NCBI RefSeq assembly: GCF_026914185.1
Contig: NC_070573.1
Coordinates: 3,651,501-3,715,500 of the forward strand
Length of the DNA stretch: 64,000 bases
Direction: 5' to 3'
Source: Puccinia triticina
Taxonomy: Eukaryota; Basidiomycota; Pucciniomycetes; Pucciniales; Pucciniaceae
In this document: piece after piece, positions 21,371 to 34,123 of the stretch
Position numbering within the stretch: position 1 is the stretch's first letter
How the letters are laid out: the number at the start of each line of letters is the position of its first letter
Position numbers and translations under genes: made by a program
Notes under the pieces: generated by a model
What the model was told of the DNA's origin: nothing
Databases searched by the model: none
The model's input: only the letters and a program-made list of their open reading frames with translations

Positions 21371-21769
21371 ATCAATCCATCCATCACCTACTCCTTATGT
21401 ACTCACTCGACCTTACTCACCACCCGACACCTCACACCACCGCCACGCCACACTTCTCTCACGATACCTCCCAAATTGCCCAACCACGCCCATGCCACGC
21501 CTTGCTCTACGTTACCGTCACCGCCCCGGTGGCTCCTGGCCCAGCCCAGTCTTGATTATGTACTCCATTGGGCTGGTTGCACCTGGTTGCGCCAAACTCA
21601 TCATTTTGCTCCTCTGATGGTCAATCAGGTACCGTTACCAATCCTGCACCCATGTCCCAACTCCAGCCCAACTACAGTAAAACATTGAATCCGTTAACAA
21701 GAAATTTTCAAGACAATTAACTGACGGGTTGCATTGCAACTAAAGGATCATCACCGTTGTGTAATGGTT
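21371..21769. other. no recognised feature
   Basis: Cytosine-rich start (many CACC/ACGCC words) followed by mixed sequence. No gene was recognised. Confidence 0.4.
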
Positions 21770-22133
21770 TCATGACTGAAACTTGAGTCTACAACAGAAC
21801 TCCAACAGTGAAGCTGTAACAGGTAAACCAAACATTGGTTGACCCTCACGACTAACCTCACGACATCGTAAAAAGCTAGCGACAATGCCTCTGATAGACT
21901 CCTTGCTAGTAGTCTCTTTGGGTTTGGAGGCTGATTCATCTCCTATGACCACGGTGGCAGATGGTTTCTTTGACTTAGTTTTCTTTGGGGGGGGAACAAC
22001 AGCCCGGCAAGAGTTGGATGAGGTAGGTATGGCCCCAGGTCAAGACGAGTCAATTCAGGTGCGCCGGGATTTGAATTGGGAATATTTGGGGGGGTTGACG
22101 GAGTATCACCATCACTATTGGATGTATCTGCCA
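21770..22133 (-). pseudogene. probable hAT N-terminal exon (copy 3)
   Basis: On the minus strand an ATG near 22131 opens MADTSNSDGDTPSTPPN, a Ser/Thr/Pro-rich start resembling the first exon of hAT copy 2 and, like it, lying just inside a TAGCG-rich block. The frame changes at a run of eight G (21987-21994) and continues KTKSKKPSATVVIGDES to a stop near 21770. The slip could be mutation or an assembly error at the homopolymer. Assignment to hAT rests on position and composition only. Confidence 0.35.
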
Positions 22134-22225
22134 TGCCTGGTTGAGCCAAGCGGATATGAGGGTCAAGGATATGGTCCTGGACAGTCGAGCAGGTTGGGCT
22201 CAGGCCCACGGGGGTGATAGACGTG

Positions 22226-22525
22226 CGCGTCCATATGGCTGCGCAGTCATAGCGGGTGGCGCTCTTTGGGCATAGGCAGGCGCAGCTGTGTGCCGCTGCG
22301 CAGTGATAGCGGGTAGCGCGCTTTACGGCAATTGCACTATTGCTGCGCAGTTTCTTAGCAATAGTGCAACGATTTGCGCTGCGCTGGCACTTTTGGAATT
22401 CAGGCAGTAATATTTTGCACTTTTTTTAGCAATAGCAATAGCAGAACACGCTACAGATCCTCTTTTTGCCTGCGCTGCGCTGCGGTATATCAGCGCTTTT
22501 TTTAGCGCTGCGCAGCGCTTACACT
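22226..22525 (-). repeat. TAGCG-rich block, probable element terminus
   Basis: Dense GCGCAGCGC, TAGCGGGTAGCGC and AATAGTGCAA words on both strands, ending in AGCGCTTACACTGTTG (near 22535). CAACAGTGTAAGCGC as the minus-strand start is reminiscent of the CAACACTGG termini of the foldback family. It is interpreted as the 5' subterminal region of a third hAT-like element. Confidence 0.45.
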
Positions 22526-22871
22526 GTTGGTGAAGCGGTTGGCTTCTGCACTACAGTTTTTTGACCTGATGAGGATTTATAAAATCAACAGAACCCTTGT
22601 TTAAAAGATCCAGAAATTTTAGCTTTTTCTGTTCTAAACAAACATCTACGGGGCCTGAAGAACCAACAGGAAGTCCACCACTATCAACAGTGCTGGAAAA
22701 ATTGTTGGATGTATTATTCACAGTTTAATTGGAGAGTGTGACAGTGAGGGACACATCAAACCTTGTCAAAGGTGCAATGAATAAACAAAGTTCATTGAGG
22801 AGGAGGTGAAACAAAAAATGCAAGTGATGAAACAGAAAAGGAAAGAGAAAGAAAAAGATAGAAAAAGAGAA
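22526..22871. other. no recognised feature
   Basis: AT-rich with A/G-rich runs toward 22870. It may hold the 3' end or trailer of the adjacent minus-strand gene. Nothing specific was recognised. Confidence 0.4.
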
Positions 22872-24026
22872 CTATAAACCAGATCTTTGATTATTACAAA
22901 TAGTTGCCTTAGCAATAGTTTCATCTGTAGCATCTTTCAACTTCTCAGCAACAGCAGCTAATTTACTATTCACTTGGAACGAGCAGCCAAAGTGAGTGAA
23001 AGTCTCACTGGTAGCCAGGGAGGGTGGGGGAGCAGATGTAAAATGTGAAAATTGTTTAGTTTGCCAGAACACTTCCACAATGCCATTTGCATGTGCAAAA
23101 TCAATAATGAGATTGTGGCCTGGACATTTAAGGCCATGGCTCTTGTCCTGGGAAGGAGGAGGTATTGGTTCCCCTGTGACTTTGTCAATATAAGTAAAAA
23201 TTCCATAAGTCCAAGGGTTGAGGTCTTTTGGATCTTCATGCTGCTTGTTGTGAAAATCATTATATGTCCAACCACGTTCCCGGCGAAGTTGTTATTCTTC
23301 TTGAAACTCTTCCATTCTTTTGACTCCAACTGGGAATCCCAGAAGCAAGAGCAACCTTGTGGTTTTTATCCCAGGCGGATTTTGACAGAGAGCGGATTTG
23401 TTTGGCAATAAAATCGTTGTGGCCTTGAAGTTTATCCCACAATATTTGGTCTTCTGCAGCAACTTTGGGGCTTATTTTGTGAGTCTCAGCATAAGTTCCT
23501 GTGAAAGAGAAGCAAGTATGTCAGGCTGAGGTAAACACAACCGCAAAAGTGAGAAAAAGTGCTTGCCACCTGATTTTCCTTCCTACCTTGCCACATAGCC
23601 TTGGCAAAAGCCAATTGACTTCATTGTTCCATTGAGAGTATTGTTGTTTGACAAATCTTGACAATTCTGAGCCATCTTGTAGAGGTGTTGGATTATTTTG
23701 ATGAGCTTTTGCAAGACTTTGGTTTGTTTTTTGTTGACAGGATGGGTTGGAATGATGATGTGTGGATTTGCGCCACTTGCTGGGAGGATGACATTGCGAT
23801 TTGATTCTGTTGCCATTGGGAAGGTTTTGATGGGTTTGGACAAGCCTTCTTTGGTGGGGGAGATGAATTCTATGTATGGTTCAACATCAGAATCCTTTGC
23901 AAGATTTCTTTTAGCCTTTGCAACCCGCTTGGCCGTAGCTGAAGGATACTTTGGAGGCCGCACTTGGCACTGCTTGCTGCCTGCTGAAGTGCTCATGCTT
24001 CCTTGGGATTTCCTACCTCTTGTCAT
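22872..24026 (-). pseudogene. TET/JBP-like 2-oxoglutarate/Fe(II) dioxygenase
   Basis: Relic of a TET/JBP-family oxygenase; enzymes of this family oxidise modified bases (5-methylcytosine or thymine) in DNA. The first exon starts MTRGRKSQGSMSTSAGSK and is Lys-rich. An intron (23586-23499 on the minus strand, GTAGG...CACAG) joins AMWQ to GTYAETHKISPK. Then follow AWDKNHKVALASGIPSW, KSFKKNNNFAGNVVGHIM, the metal-binding HxD in NKQHEDPKDLNPWTYGIF, GIVEVFWQTKQFSHFTS with the distal His, and THFGCSFQVN near the end. At least three frame changes (before the intron, near 23335 and near 23245) break it. The family call rests on recognition of the fungal Tet_JBP pattern and the HxD...H residues; a domain search would settle it. 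Confidence 0.65.
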
Positions 24027-24479
24027 TCTGGTTAGTCAGTCTTGGTGCTGCCCATTCAACCTGCCTAAGAGAATTGGAGGGCAAAGCATAAAAAAACCAT
24101 TGAACTTACTTTTGGTGGTTGGGTGATAGTGACAGACAGACTGGGGCTATGTGGTTCAGAAGACAACAGTTATGGGGCTTGATAGGAATTTGAGCGGCTG
24201 ATCTCTGAGACATTTGAAAACTGGCTGTCTGCATCCAATTCCTCTAGTGAGAGGCATTAGAACAATAAACTTCCCTCCTGTGGAGGGATATGAGATTTGA
24301 CGCGGATGACGTCTTTTTTGGGGGGGGCGACTGTTTATCAAATAGGGTTGTGTCAGTGTTTGCCGGGAAAAATCCAGACAAAATATACTTGCAGATGGGT
24401 TAGCTACTCTCTGCCTACATGCATATGCCTTTTTCCAGCTTTGGTTTAGAAGTCACTCACCTGTGTGTCAGTTTTTGGG
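24027..24479. other. upstream of the dioxygenase relic, nothing recognised
   Basis: Short open frames only. No terminal repeat or promoter motif was identified. Confidence 0.4.
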
Positions 24480-24716
24480 TCCCAGTAATGGGGGTTTGGC
24501 ACACTCCTGTTACAAAGTGTGCTTTGGCACACTCCTATTACGGAGTTTGCGTTGGCACACTCCTATAACAGAGTGTAGAGTGTGCTTTGGCACACTCCTA
24601 TTACGGAGTGTGCTTTGGCACACTCTTATTACAGAGTGTGCTTTGGCACACTCCTTTCTACTACGGAGTGTGCTTTGGCAAACTCCTATCTATTACGGAG
24701 TGTGCTTTGGGATACA
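24480..24716. repeat. hairpin minisatellite (CACACTCC...GGAGTGTG)
   Basis: About eight tandem units of 27-33 bp: GTGCTTTGGCACACTCCTAT then TACGGAGT. Each unit is a perfect small hairpin, CACACTCC with GGAGTGTG around a 6-11 nt loop. Loops and lengths vary (TATTAC, TTTCTACTAC, TATCTATTAC) while arms are kept. Confidence 0.8.
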
Positions 24717-26310
24717 GGGTATCCTGGATATCTGGTAGTGGTTGAAGGTAAATTGTCTTACTGGGTATCTGTGATTATGATACAATCCCTGCTTGACCCT
24801 GTTTGATATTTTTGGTTTGATGTAAGAGAGCAGGGAGGGGCAGGGCTGGTGTGGCGAGGGTGGGGGGATGGAGGGACAAAGCCAGGCGGCCGAGGTGCAT
24901 TGTCAGGTCCAAGGCCATCTCCATCCGCCCCTCCCCTTTTGCGTCACAGCCTTCCCAATACGTCAATACGTTATTGTATTGGGAGGGTTACACCTCCTCC
25001 TCAGCCAGGTATCATGGCCAACGGGGTAGCATACACAGCTTCTTTCAAACCAAATGTGGCAGTCACCCCGCTCTTGCTATTGTACAGGAGGAAAAACAGC
25101 CCCAACAGAAGACGCTGACACTGCGGAACCTGTGAACCCCGGTGGACCTCTGGCAAATGAGAGTGTTGCTGATATTCCGGATCAATTTTTCATCTTACCA
25201 ATACTACTCAATCCGCCACAGCTCTAGCACTAGGCACTCCAATCCAGCTGTGCAATCAGCCTTCCTTGGCTACCACATCCAATACCAACTTGGCTCCCAA
25301 GGCTCTCTCAGTGGTACCCTGTCTCATCAACAATGTACACTCAAGACAACCCCAGGAGTTTCAGAATCATGTCTGGCCATTGGGCAACACTTGACCAGCA
25401 CCAATCCCTTAAAACAATCCTGCTGATCCCAAGATAGGACAACTGAGATTTGAATCCAGATCAAGCTTGGACATCATCACCCTTGGTGAAGTTCAGTGTC
25501 ATATCTCTACTCGGAAATGACGCCTCCCAAGAAGACAAGTAGTCAACCTGTCTCTTGTGCTTCATCTACTAGGCCCTCTCAACCAGCACTTGTACCTCTG
25601 GGCAAATTTAAATGTGGCGGAAGAGCACCAAAACTGGAGCCCGACGACGGAGCTAGTATTGCAGACTCACCTCAGGTACAACCAGGCGTATTGGAAAGCC
25701 CTTACCGGAGCAAACCAGGAGGCAATCGCAATCCTGAGGTACTAGGCCACGGCAACCCACCATGTTCTGCAACAGCTGATCGGCTGCTCACTGAGGGGGC
25801 CAGCCCAACCGTCTGAGCCAAACGGGGGGCCGCCAGAACTACAAGGCGGCCTCTATGAGGAATTGTCTTGCCTGGGCACAAAAATTCAGGGGGTCCATCA
25901 GGCCATCAATCAGTCACACGCCAGGACCCAGGGGAATTGCAACTGACCTTGTGAGAAATAGGGTCAATTCTTCTTTTGTTGTCCCTGTACTGTTGAACAG
26001 CTGGGACAAGCTGCACAAAGAACTCACAAGGCGTCTGATGTGCTAGGCAATAGTCCAACGCTGACTGATAGCCTTGCAGCACATGCGTTGTTGGTCAGCA
26101 ACTACCTGAAGAGCTCTGGGATCTACCATCATGTCAAAAATTGCAAAACAAAGATGGGGCTCATGTCAGTTCAGCTGTACAAAGCCATAGAGCTGGGAGA
26201 GGAGGTGTCAGCATGGGGTGCGCCTGTGGAAGATTGGTTAGGAGACTGGGTGACAGTGTTGCCTGACATTAACTTTCAGTTGAGGAAAGTGTGTCTCAAG
26301 GAATCAACGT
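24717..26310 (+). other. degenerate region with open fragments of unknown protein
   Basis: Open fragments at about 25496-25816 and 26040-26312 read, with frame changes, as pieces of one protein: HLYLWANLNVAEEHQNWSP, TELVLQTHLRYNQAYWKALT, then LGNSPTLTDSLAAHALLVSN. Their composition (helix-rich, no low complexity) suggests real former coding sequence on the plus strand. I do not recognise the family and assign no function. Confidence 0.3.
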
Positions 26311-28477
26311 GAGTCGGCTCAATTCACATCTGCATCTGCACAGGATGCATAGCAGTTTTTATACTGCAGTTAACAAATTCTCTGCCTCATTTGGGAAAGA
26401 TCTGGGAGGGCTTATATCCCTATGCACAATGTTTTCTTTTCCCACTCCCAAGAACATCATTGTTTTGGGAGTGGAAGTACATCTGGCCATTCAGAGGCTA
26501 GAATTCCTCTGCAGCCAACTAAAAACCTGTACAAGATTGGAGATGTTTGCTGCTCTGTACAAGCCGCAAAGACCATATTGCTTTTCACTCCCAAGAAGCA
26601 ACAGTTGACGGGAGCGGGGTTTCTACCTTTTCAGACCATATTGCCTTCCACTTCCAAGAAGAGGAGTTGGTGGGAGTGGCCAGCAGTTTTTAAATAATTG
26701 ATCCAGTTATGAAAATGATAGTTTATAGCAGTCTTGAAGAGCATCTTGCTTCTCACTCCCAAGAAATAAGATGTGGCAGGACGGGACAGATGATGAACTC
26801 GCCAGTGTTTTTTGCGGATAAAATCAACATTGTGTTCCACTTTGGAGAAAGGGGAGTTGGTGGCCAGCAGTTCTTCTTTCACTGATCCAGTTATGATACT
26901 AGAAAAATGTGATAGTTTGTGTAGCTGTGTTGATTTCTGTTGGGTCATGCTGCCTGCCACTTACGCAAAACAATAGTTCACAGGGGGGGGGGGTATACAT
27001 GTTCTGCTCCATGCAAAATTGATGATCTCTACCCACCCAGTGTTCTGCCCAGATGTTACTTGTTGTGGACAGTGAGAGGGCAAAACCAACAGTTGGGTTA
27101 TATGGAAACAGGCATCCAGTCTGCTTGCCAGTTTTTGGTCCAACAGACAGAGACCTCTGAAGGCAACACTTGATTAGGTAGCAAGACTGATCAAAACAGC
27201 TAGTCCAAAACCAAACTGCTTGACCCACCACTAAACTGGACTATGTGTCAATTTGTGGTGTTCTTGTGTTGGATGAGACAAGGATCACAAATTCAGTCTG
27301 CGTTAAAGCAGTTTAGAGAATGTTGCTGCACACCCGCAGCCAGTACCAGCAATCCATAGACAGTTACCCACCGCGCCTCCGCACCCGCCCATGAGTGCCG
27401 TGTCCGGATATGGGTGCCTGTTTTTTGGGCTAATTAACAGGTGCAACACCTGGCCAGGTACTGCCCCAGCTCACCGGGGTGGGGTGGGGCTCCTGTCCCA
27501 GGTTGATATCCTCTTGCCATTGGGATATCCACTTCATGCACAATGCCTCACTCCTGTAACCAACTCAGAACTCAATCCAATTGCACTTCTTTGCCTGCAG
27601 GTAATCCCCCTGAAGAACAAGGCACTAAAGATTCCACCAGAGCAGCAGATTCAAACACTCCGGCCAGAGTATTGACCAATTACAAGGAGCTAGGTCAGTT
27701 TAATTCTCTTTTGTGGTCTCCATCCTTGTCCTGACCCCAACTTTCTATAGCAAGTGCACAGAAAATAGCCAAAGCGGGATTCAGTTCAAGCTTCCAATCG
27801 TACCACCCCCCAAGCTTTCCACTCAAAAAGACAGACAAGGCAAGCTCATAATCACTTACCCTTGCAAATTGTAAGCCTTCATCCATGAGATATTGGTGAT
27901 ATTGTAGCTAATAGATAAACATATATATCTATACAGGTGTGGCATCAAGATAAATCCTTCAACTTTGGACTCATCCTGTAGTAATCTGTTCAAGCATGAA
28001 TCAATATGCTCCCGCAAACAAAGTTGATTCTTCCCGTCCCTTGGCTTCTTTTGTTGTAACAGGCATTAGTGACATCCTTCCGAGTGAGGTAAGTTGTTTC
28101 TTTTGCTTTCAGATTTGACATCTGTGCTAAATAAGTGAACATCACAACATAATAGGTTCCCCAATTATGTGCTGTATGGTGCGCTGTTTGCGGCACTTGT
28201 AGATGCTAGCCATAAAGTGATTCTCCACCTAACAGTTCTCAACAACCTCCCTACTCCATGCACTGTTTCAAAATACATCCACTGTCTTTGCTTGGCTACC
28301 CAACAGGAACAGTTGAGTGTTTTCAAGAATCACTGTGGGGCAAAACATCTAGGTGTTGACACTTGGCAGCTGCCAAACCAATTTCACATAGTCAGTGTTG
28401 TCATCTATTGACTAGTTGAGGGCAAGACCTCTGATATAACTCTGGAGGCTATTCCTCTTGATTTTATTTGCCTCTCA
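26311..28477. other. decayed DNA with short local duplications
   Basis: No gene recognised. A CTTTTCACTCCCAAGAAG-type segment occurs in several diverged copies (about 26436, 26580, 26648 and 26752). The CACCCGCCCRTGAGTGCC word at 27384 recurs near 29528. These are fragments of old repeats. Confidence 0.35.
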
Positions 28478-28612
28478 CGCTTAGTTGTTGGAAAGCTTCA
28501 AATCCAAGATGAGATATGCGGCCTCAAAATGCCATACAGGTGAGTACATGGCAAACATAGTCCGCTTAGTTGTTGAAAAGCTTCAAATCCAAGATGAGAT
28601 ATGCGGCCTCAT
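28478..28612 (+). repeat. tandem duplication, ~87-bp period
   Basis: The segment TTAGTTGTTGGAAAGCTTCA with AATCCAAGATGAGATATGCG after it occurs at about 28479 and again at about 28567 with one substitution in the first 45 bp. A local duplication inside what may be a hAT remnant. Confidence 0.6.
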
Positions 28613-28884
28613 GAGATCAAAAATTTCAAGTGGCCCCAATTCAAAGGCAAGACACATTGGATTTGCTGTTTTGCTTGAATCCTCAATCTAGTCGTCCAGG
28701 GCATCCTCTGTCCTTTTGGAGGGCATCAGAAAAATAGTGGAAGATCAAATTCCAATGCTGATGCGCTAAATTTGGCCAAGAAAGCTTCAGAAGATGATGC
28801 TGAAGAGCAGATTAGATGGTAAGTTGGAAATAAATTATTTCTGACTGTTGTTTCAATTTCTCATTAATTCCTCCTATAATTCTA

Positions 28885-29340
28885 GACTTTGGCGCGGGGA
28901 GTTCCCCGACCCCCCCATTCATCCAACCCATTTGACATATGGCTAGATGGGGGACTTGTCCTCAATCGTACCAACCCTGCTCTTAAGTGGTGGATTCAAC
29001 AGAAACAGGCTGGTAAAACACACGGGGTCTAGATGTTTTAAGCTGCCCAGGTGACTTTCCATTTAATATTCTGATCATCATCAAGCAGGGAGTATCTGAC
29101 ATCTCTCGTATTAAAATCTGCGGCAATTTCTGTTGATGTTGAACAATCTTTCAGCTTTGGTTGGGATTGCATTGCAGCAAAAATGCACCAACGCATGTTT
29201 GCATCCATAAGTAGAGGTATGACGGTTGCCTTCTGCTCAAAGAATAATGAGATCAAGGAAGGGACCTTGAGCAAATGAAAACAGGCACTCAAGGACAACA
29301 AAAAGACCAAGAAAAAGCACAAAATGCAAGTCATCAATGT
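28885..29340 (+). pseudogene. hAT transposase C-terminal fragment
   Basis: Two plus-strand frames read as a hAT C-terminus: IWLDGGLVLNRTNPALKWWI (about 28940-29010), then after a frame change SAAISVDVEQSFSFGWD and MHQRMFASISRGMTVAF (about 29120-29230), ending with a Lys-rich tail (about 29340). This is the dimerisation domain. Relatives usually have an intact S-VDVER-FS core; here Arg is Gln. The rest of the transposase is not recognisable upstream. Confidence 0.6.
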
Positions 29341-29979
29341 TGACCATGAATATTGATGAGGGGTAATCCTCTACTCAAAAGTAGTGAATTAAAATATGTT
29401 CTTTAATATTTTTTTTATATTTCATAGGTGAATTAAAATATGTTCTTTATTTTTTTTATATTTCATAGGCCCACTGGGGGCATTTGAAGTGGGAAATAGG
29501 GACTAAGTACCCCCAGTACATGCTGCACCCGCCCGTGAGTGCCATGCTTGGGTACCGATGCGGCTTTTTTTGGTGAAGACGGGTGCAACAACTAGGTGCC
29601 AGTGTACCCATGTCCGCAGGGACATTCTCTAGAGCAGTTTGTAGCTGTAGCACTGGCTATGTTGAATGAAGATGGGAGCTATTATGCTGCGCTCCAGTTG
29701 ACCCACACTATTGCATCTGTCTGGGACTGATGAGCCATTGGCTCACAATGGCAGAGGATTTAGAAGGTAATCCAAACGGCTTGATACAGCAAAATAGTAA
29801 TGATGCAGAAGTACTTTGAATGGATCTCTCTAGACACACAAGCTTTGCCATTCATGACGTTACATGACTGGAGACAGCTTGGATAAGTTACATTATGAAT
29901 GAGCAACAGCCCAATCATACATCACTGGGCAGACAGTGTGATGACCAAGTTGGTGGTTGGATCAGCAACTTTTACAATG
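29341..29979. other. no gene; 43-bp tandem duplication
   Basis: GTGAATTAAAATATGTTCTT followed by a T-rich stretch and TATATTTCATAG occurs twice in tandem (about 29385-29468). Otherwise nothing was recognised. Confidence 0.45.
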
Positions 29980-31150
29980 GTTGTATTCCAGATGGGTCTG
30001 AGAGCGGGGATAACGTTTAGTCAATTGCAATTCCAAAAAGTTCTCAACAGATCCAAGTTGCCAGGATTCTTGCCCACTGTATTCAATGACAATGCCACAA
30101 TACCCAGCTACAACACAACTACCTTGTTGGCTCCAACATTGTTGAATTTGAACCACTGAAAGTGCTCAAGGAGTGGGTTAACAGGGGAAGCTCTTTGATA
30201 TTGGCAGACAACTGGAAAGAAATAGTCAAAAGGCCTGGAGATCTAGATTTGGAAAAGCTGTTTGTTCCAACATTTGTGTGGAAATGGCTGCAAGAGGTTG
30301 ACAAGCTGCTGGAGTCTTTCTACTTTTTATATCATGTTGGTTGTGGGCAACTGTCAAGGAGGGAGCAGACTGGGATGGTAGTGCAAAATACGGAAGCAGC
30401 ACCTTGGAATCTGTACTGGCAAGGACACCAATTCAAGGTCCAAACATGATACCACAAAAGTGAAAATATCACACAACAACTGCACTCAACAAGGGAGTTG
30501 TCAATCCAGATGCACAATTGCCTGGCATACCACATCCAATCAATGCAAAGGTGAGCCTCTCCTTGCACAATGGAACAAAAAAGGACCCAAGAGTGCTAAA
30601 CATTGCTTCTCATGTGTTGTATAATTCAGATTGGTGTTGAAGGGCATGTCAAAGAAGTTGCAGACAATGTGAAAGATTATCTTTGAATAAGCTCAAAGAA
30701 AGGGCAACGGGAAATGCCAGACTTTAGCCAAATCCTGAACAAATTCTTTGAAGCTGGAGGGGCAGATGCGTGCATGGCAACATGCTTCAATTGGTATAGT
30801 TGCTGTGCATCTCAGTCACAGCTTTCTCAAGTGCCTTCTGCCAACGGAGGAGTTGATTCCAGAAGACCTTAAGGATGATATGGGACTGAGCACTTTAATG
30901 AATCTTCAACAAAACCACACAGCAACGACCTCCAATGTGATGTATGGCAACTCTAGCGGAACAGGGGTAGTACAGACTTTTGAATCAAACTACATGCTGG
31001 CAAGTGAGAAATGGCAGATGTTCTGTATGTGCTGATATCAGTTTGGGGCCAGCAGGGTAGCTGACACAGAACGGTTAGCCTCCCAACTGATGTATATGGC
31101 ACAGATTGAGTCAATGGTGGTGTGTGAGCAGCCAATGGTGCCAGTGCCCG
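29980..31150 (+). pseudogene. fragment of a large protein, possibly helicase-associated
   Basis: The best frame (30162-30449) reads LKEWVNRGSSLILADNWKEI, VKRPGDLDLEKLFVPTFVWK and GHQFKVQT, followed after stops by ENITQQLHSTRE. Around 30720-30830 another frame gives FSQILNKFFEAGGADACMAT. This pattern resembles long proteins of rust and other basidiomycete genomes that are associated with RecQ-like, telomere-linked helicases, but no helicase motif is visible here. Treat the family as a guess; that the sequence was once coding is better supported (collinear open segments without low complexity). Confidence 0.3.
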
Positions 31151-33000
31151 CTAATTCAAACCAGAACAGATCAAAGCACAACAAGCACTAGAGATTTTTA
31201 CCAAGAACCCTGAAGCCAAGAGTTCCATACACAATTCCAACACAAATGGATCAACAAGCTATTTAAACCTCAGGCCCGTTGGAAACATGTCTGCTGAACC
31301 AGACCATTGCAGCAAAGGTCTGGAATGTCAGAAATGGGCCCGGTGGTGTAGCTCTGCCTCCCTGCTACTCATCCACATTCTAATTACCCAACATCTCCAA
31401 CTATAACAACATGAAGTGCCTTCAGTGCGGGAACTCATCTGGATTTGTTTTGATTGGCTATTGCCAAAGCTGTGTCAACCTTGCTGCCTCACAGCCTCAG
31501 CCTCCTAGCTTCCCTTACCAAGCTGACCTGTGATGCCCCAACCAAGCTGATGTGAGCACCCTCAGAATCAAGAGAGAAGAGCCCGTGCTCTGTCCCTCAC
31601 AAGCTTTTCACAACCTTGCAACTGTCAACACACCTACCCAAACCAAACAAGTTCTGCACGGGGCCTAGAGGCTAGAGGCTACGCCAATCAGCCCCCCTTG
31701 TGCCTTTGGAGTTGCATTGGCCTTGAGTGGGTTAACCACGGCTTCTTTTCACCCGTGATTTGGGAGCTGGGAGTAGCCCCCAGCCCCCTCTGTCCCTTCC
31801 CACTTGGGCGAGGCCAGAGGGGGTTAAATCTGGCCCTTTTTTACGCAATTTTTGCGGTGGGATGATGGTTAGTCTAAGGCATTATATTTGGGGGCTACTG
31901 TGTCTAATTACCTATTTAGTTTGCTTAGAAATATGTATTTAATTGTGTCTAATTAACTGGTTGTTTTTGCAAAGAAGAAGGGGAAACCCTTGCTGGTTAA
32001 TGTCATAATTTGTATCAGTAGTTGTATTTCTCTTTTCATAAAGGTATAGTGGAAACCCTTGATCGAAATTCCACCAAAGTGTGAATTTACTATAATTTAA
32101 TGATTGTAAGTATGTCATGAATTTAGGGGCTACACAACAAGTCCATAGTAAGAAATTTATGGGGCATTTGACCACTGGGGGAAATTCAAAATTTTGATTG
32201 TCTGCCAGCATCTTGCTCTATAGGTTATGAGCCTGCACAAATAGGAATTATCAGAAATTTTTCTCCCTCCATATTTATTCTGATTTAATCTGTTTGTTGG
32301 TTTGATCAAGGTTCTTGATTCCAGCTCAGGACTTCAATTTTTTCTCTGTTATTCACAAAACAATCCAAATTCCATCTTGTGTTGTTCATAAGGATTTGCC
32401 GGAGTGTCCATCCATCTCTGGTTACGCTGTTATGGCGCAGAACAGGGCAAGTAGCTTTCATAACTCTCAAGTCAGATTTGGCAAACGTTCTGTGGACCTA
32501 CATTATGTTGCAGTGGGCAAAGGCAAGCAATCCCACTGACATCTTGGCAGATCGGAACATGGCATACGTGGAGATGCAGACCTGCCTGGAAGAAATTGAG
32601 AAGAGGGTGGGGTCTATCAGTAAGGATCTGGTATTGGTTTTTTTCTTTTTTTTTTTTTTTAATGCTTATTATTTTGACATTGCGCAAAGTATATGCTTCT
32701 AGAGTAGAGACATGCAATGATGTTTTGACTATAATACATGATTGAATAAAACCGGTTATTTTTTTTGATGAGTATGAAGAGTTTTAATCCAAGTGATTTT
32801 TGAAGAGAAAGAAAAGAAAGAAAAAAATCCGACTAACATTTGTCTCAACTTTGGCCCAGACAGTTACCTGTTATGTGATTGCTAAGCCACATGCTAGTCA
32901 TTCAAGCGGGCAGAAAGTCAGTTGAAGCCGGCCCCCACTAGGATCCAGCCCAACCTCTCCCACCAAATACATGATTCAGCATCCTACAATAAAACATGAG
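31151..33000. other. decayed region, one zinc-ribbon-like start
   Basis: An ATG at 31411 begins MKCLQCGNSSGFVLIGYCQS and a CXXC...CXXC-like pair before a stop about 40 codons later; it may be the N-terminus of a lost transposon protein. A second open stretch (about 32315-32650) has no recognised domain. T-runs occur near 32640-32660. Confidence 0.25.
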
Positions 33001-33249
33001 TAACTTCTTTCATCTTTTATTTTTTCAAACTGAATGAGAACTTCTTTTTTTTTTCTTGGAAAATGTAAATGACTAAAACTGATAACTTTTTGAACTTTTT
33101 CTTCAATGTTTTTTTTGATGTTATGAAACGATTTGTGTTGATGATATATTTTGAAAGAGAATCAAAAGATGATGGATTATTGAGTAGGTTTTTTAGAGAG
33201 TTGGGATTGATCTTGATTTTGTTTGAAATTAGATTGGTTCTGAATTTTC

Positions 33250-34123
33250 TTCTTTGTTGTTGATATTTCTTGCGGTTGATGAGAAAGTGCTTGACGGTTT
33301 CCGGTACATGACAGAAATTACAATTTGGAGAGTCAAGTTTGTCGATATGGTAAAGAAAGCCGTTTAGTGGAGAGTGTCCTGACCAAAGTTGATAGATAGT
33401 TGAACTCAGTCCCCTTTTGATTCAGTTCAATGATTGAAATATTTTGAACGGTGTGTTGGATAATGTAATTTCATTGCAACTGATTAGTTTCTTCTGTTTG
33501 TTGAAACTGAAATTTGATCAAATAGATTGTTGAATGCTGGATGGAGATCTTTTTTGGTTATTGAGGTTGTTCAGTTGCTTCCTTGGCCATTTGATCTACT
33601 ACCTTGTTTTCTAAAATACCGACGTGAGCGGGACACCATAGGAGTGAAATTGAAAAGCCGTTAAGGATCAACACCTCCAATTCATTGAAGATATCTGCAA
33701 AGACGTGTTGATATGATTGTGGACAGGGCGGTTTGGCAATAATGACTTAAAGTACAGCTGGATTATTGGAAAAGAGGTTGATCCTATTGGAAAAAGGTAA
33801 TCTGTTCTTCAGAAATTCATTTTTGATGTTGATTGCTTGTACCTCCCTCGGCATCAAAGACTGATGCTTTCTCAGCATGATTGATCCAGCAAGCAAAGGA
33901 AACCGAGTTGTTGAGCAGTGCCTGCTGCTGAAGCTGATCCTTTATCTGGAATGTTAGAACCATTGGTAAACAAATTAGACTCTTTTTTCCTTTTTTTATC
34001 AGAAATTTGGTTAGTCACAATATCTTTTGCTACATCTTTTTTAATGAATTTCAATAGAGAAATTTGACCACGGTGGAATGATGTGTTGTTGAATTGTTTC
34101 AATAGAATGAAAATTGTAGTCAA
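33250..34123 (-). pseudogene. LINE RNase H and C-terminal zinc-binding segment
   Basis: Minus-strand frame with LFTNGSNIPDKGSASAA (about 33970), the first RNase H block with its usual Asp apparently replaced by Asn. Nearer the 3' end (about 33290-33400) a frame gives WSGHSPLNGFLYHIDKLDSP, then CNFCHVPETVKHFL, the CxxC...H pattern at the end of many LINE ORF2 proteins. Frames are shifted and incomplete. Confidence 0.6.

Noticed and set aside
22872..24026. A functional dioxygenase gene
   Set aside because: At least three frame changes are needed to read the conserved blocks, so it is listed as a pseudogene.
24480..24716. CRISPR-like array
   Set aside because: Units are contiguous hairpins of variable length without unique spacers, in a eukaryotic transposon context.
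29980..31150. An intact RecQ-type helicase
   Set aside because: No Walker A, DEAH or other helicase motif is visible; only fragments resembling an associated region.
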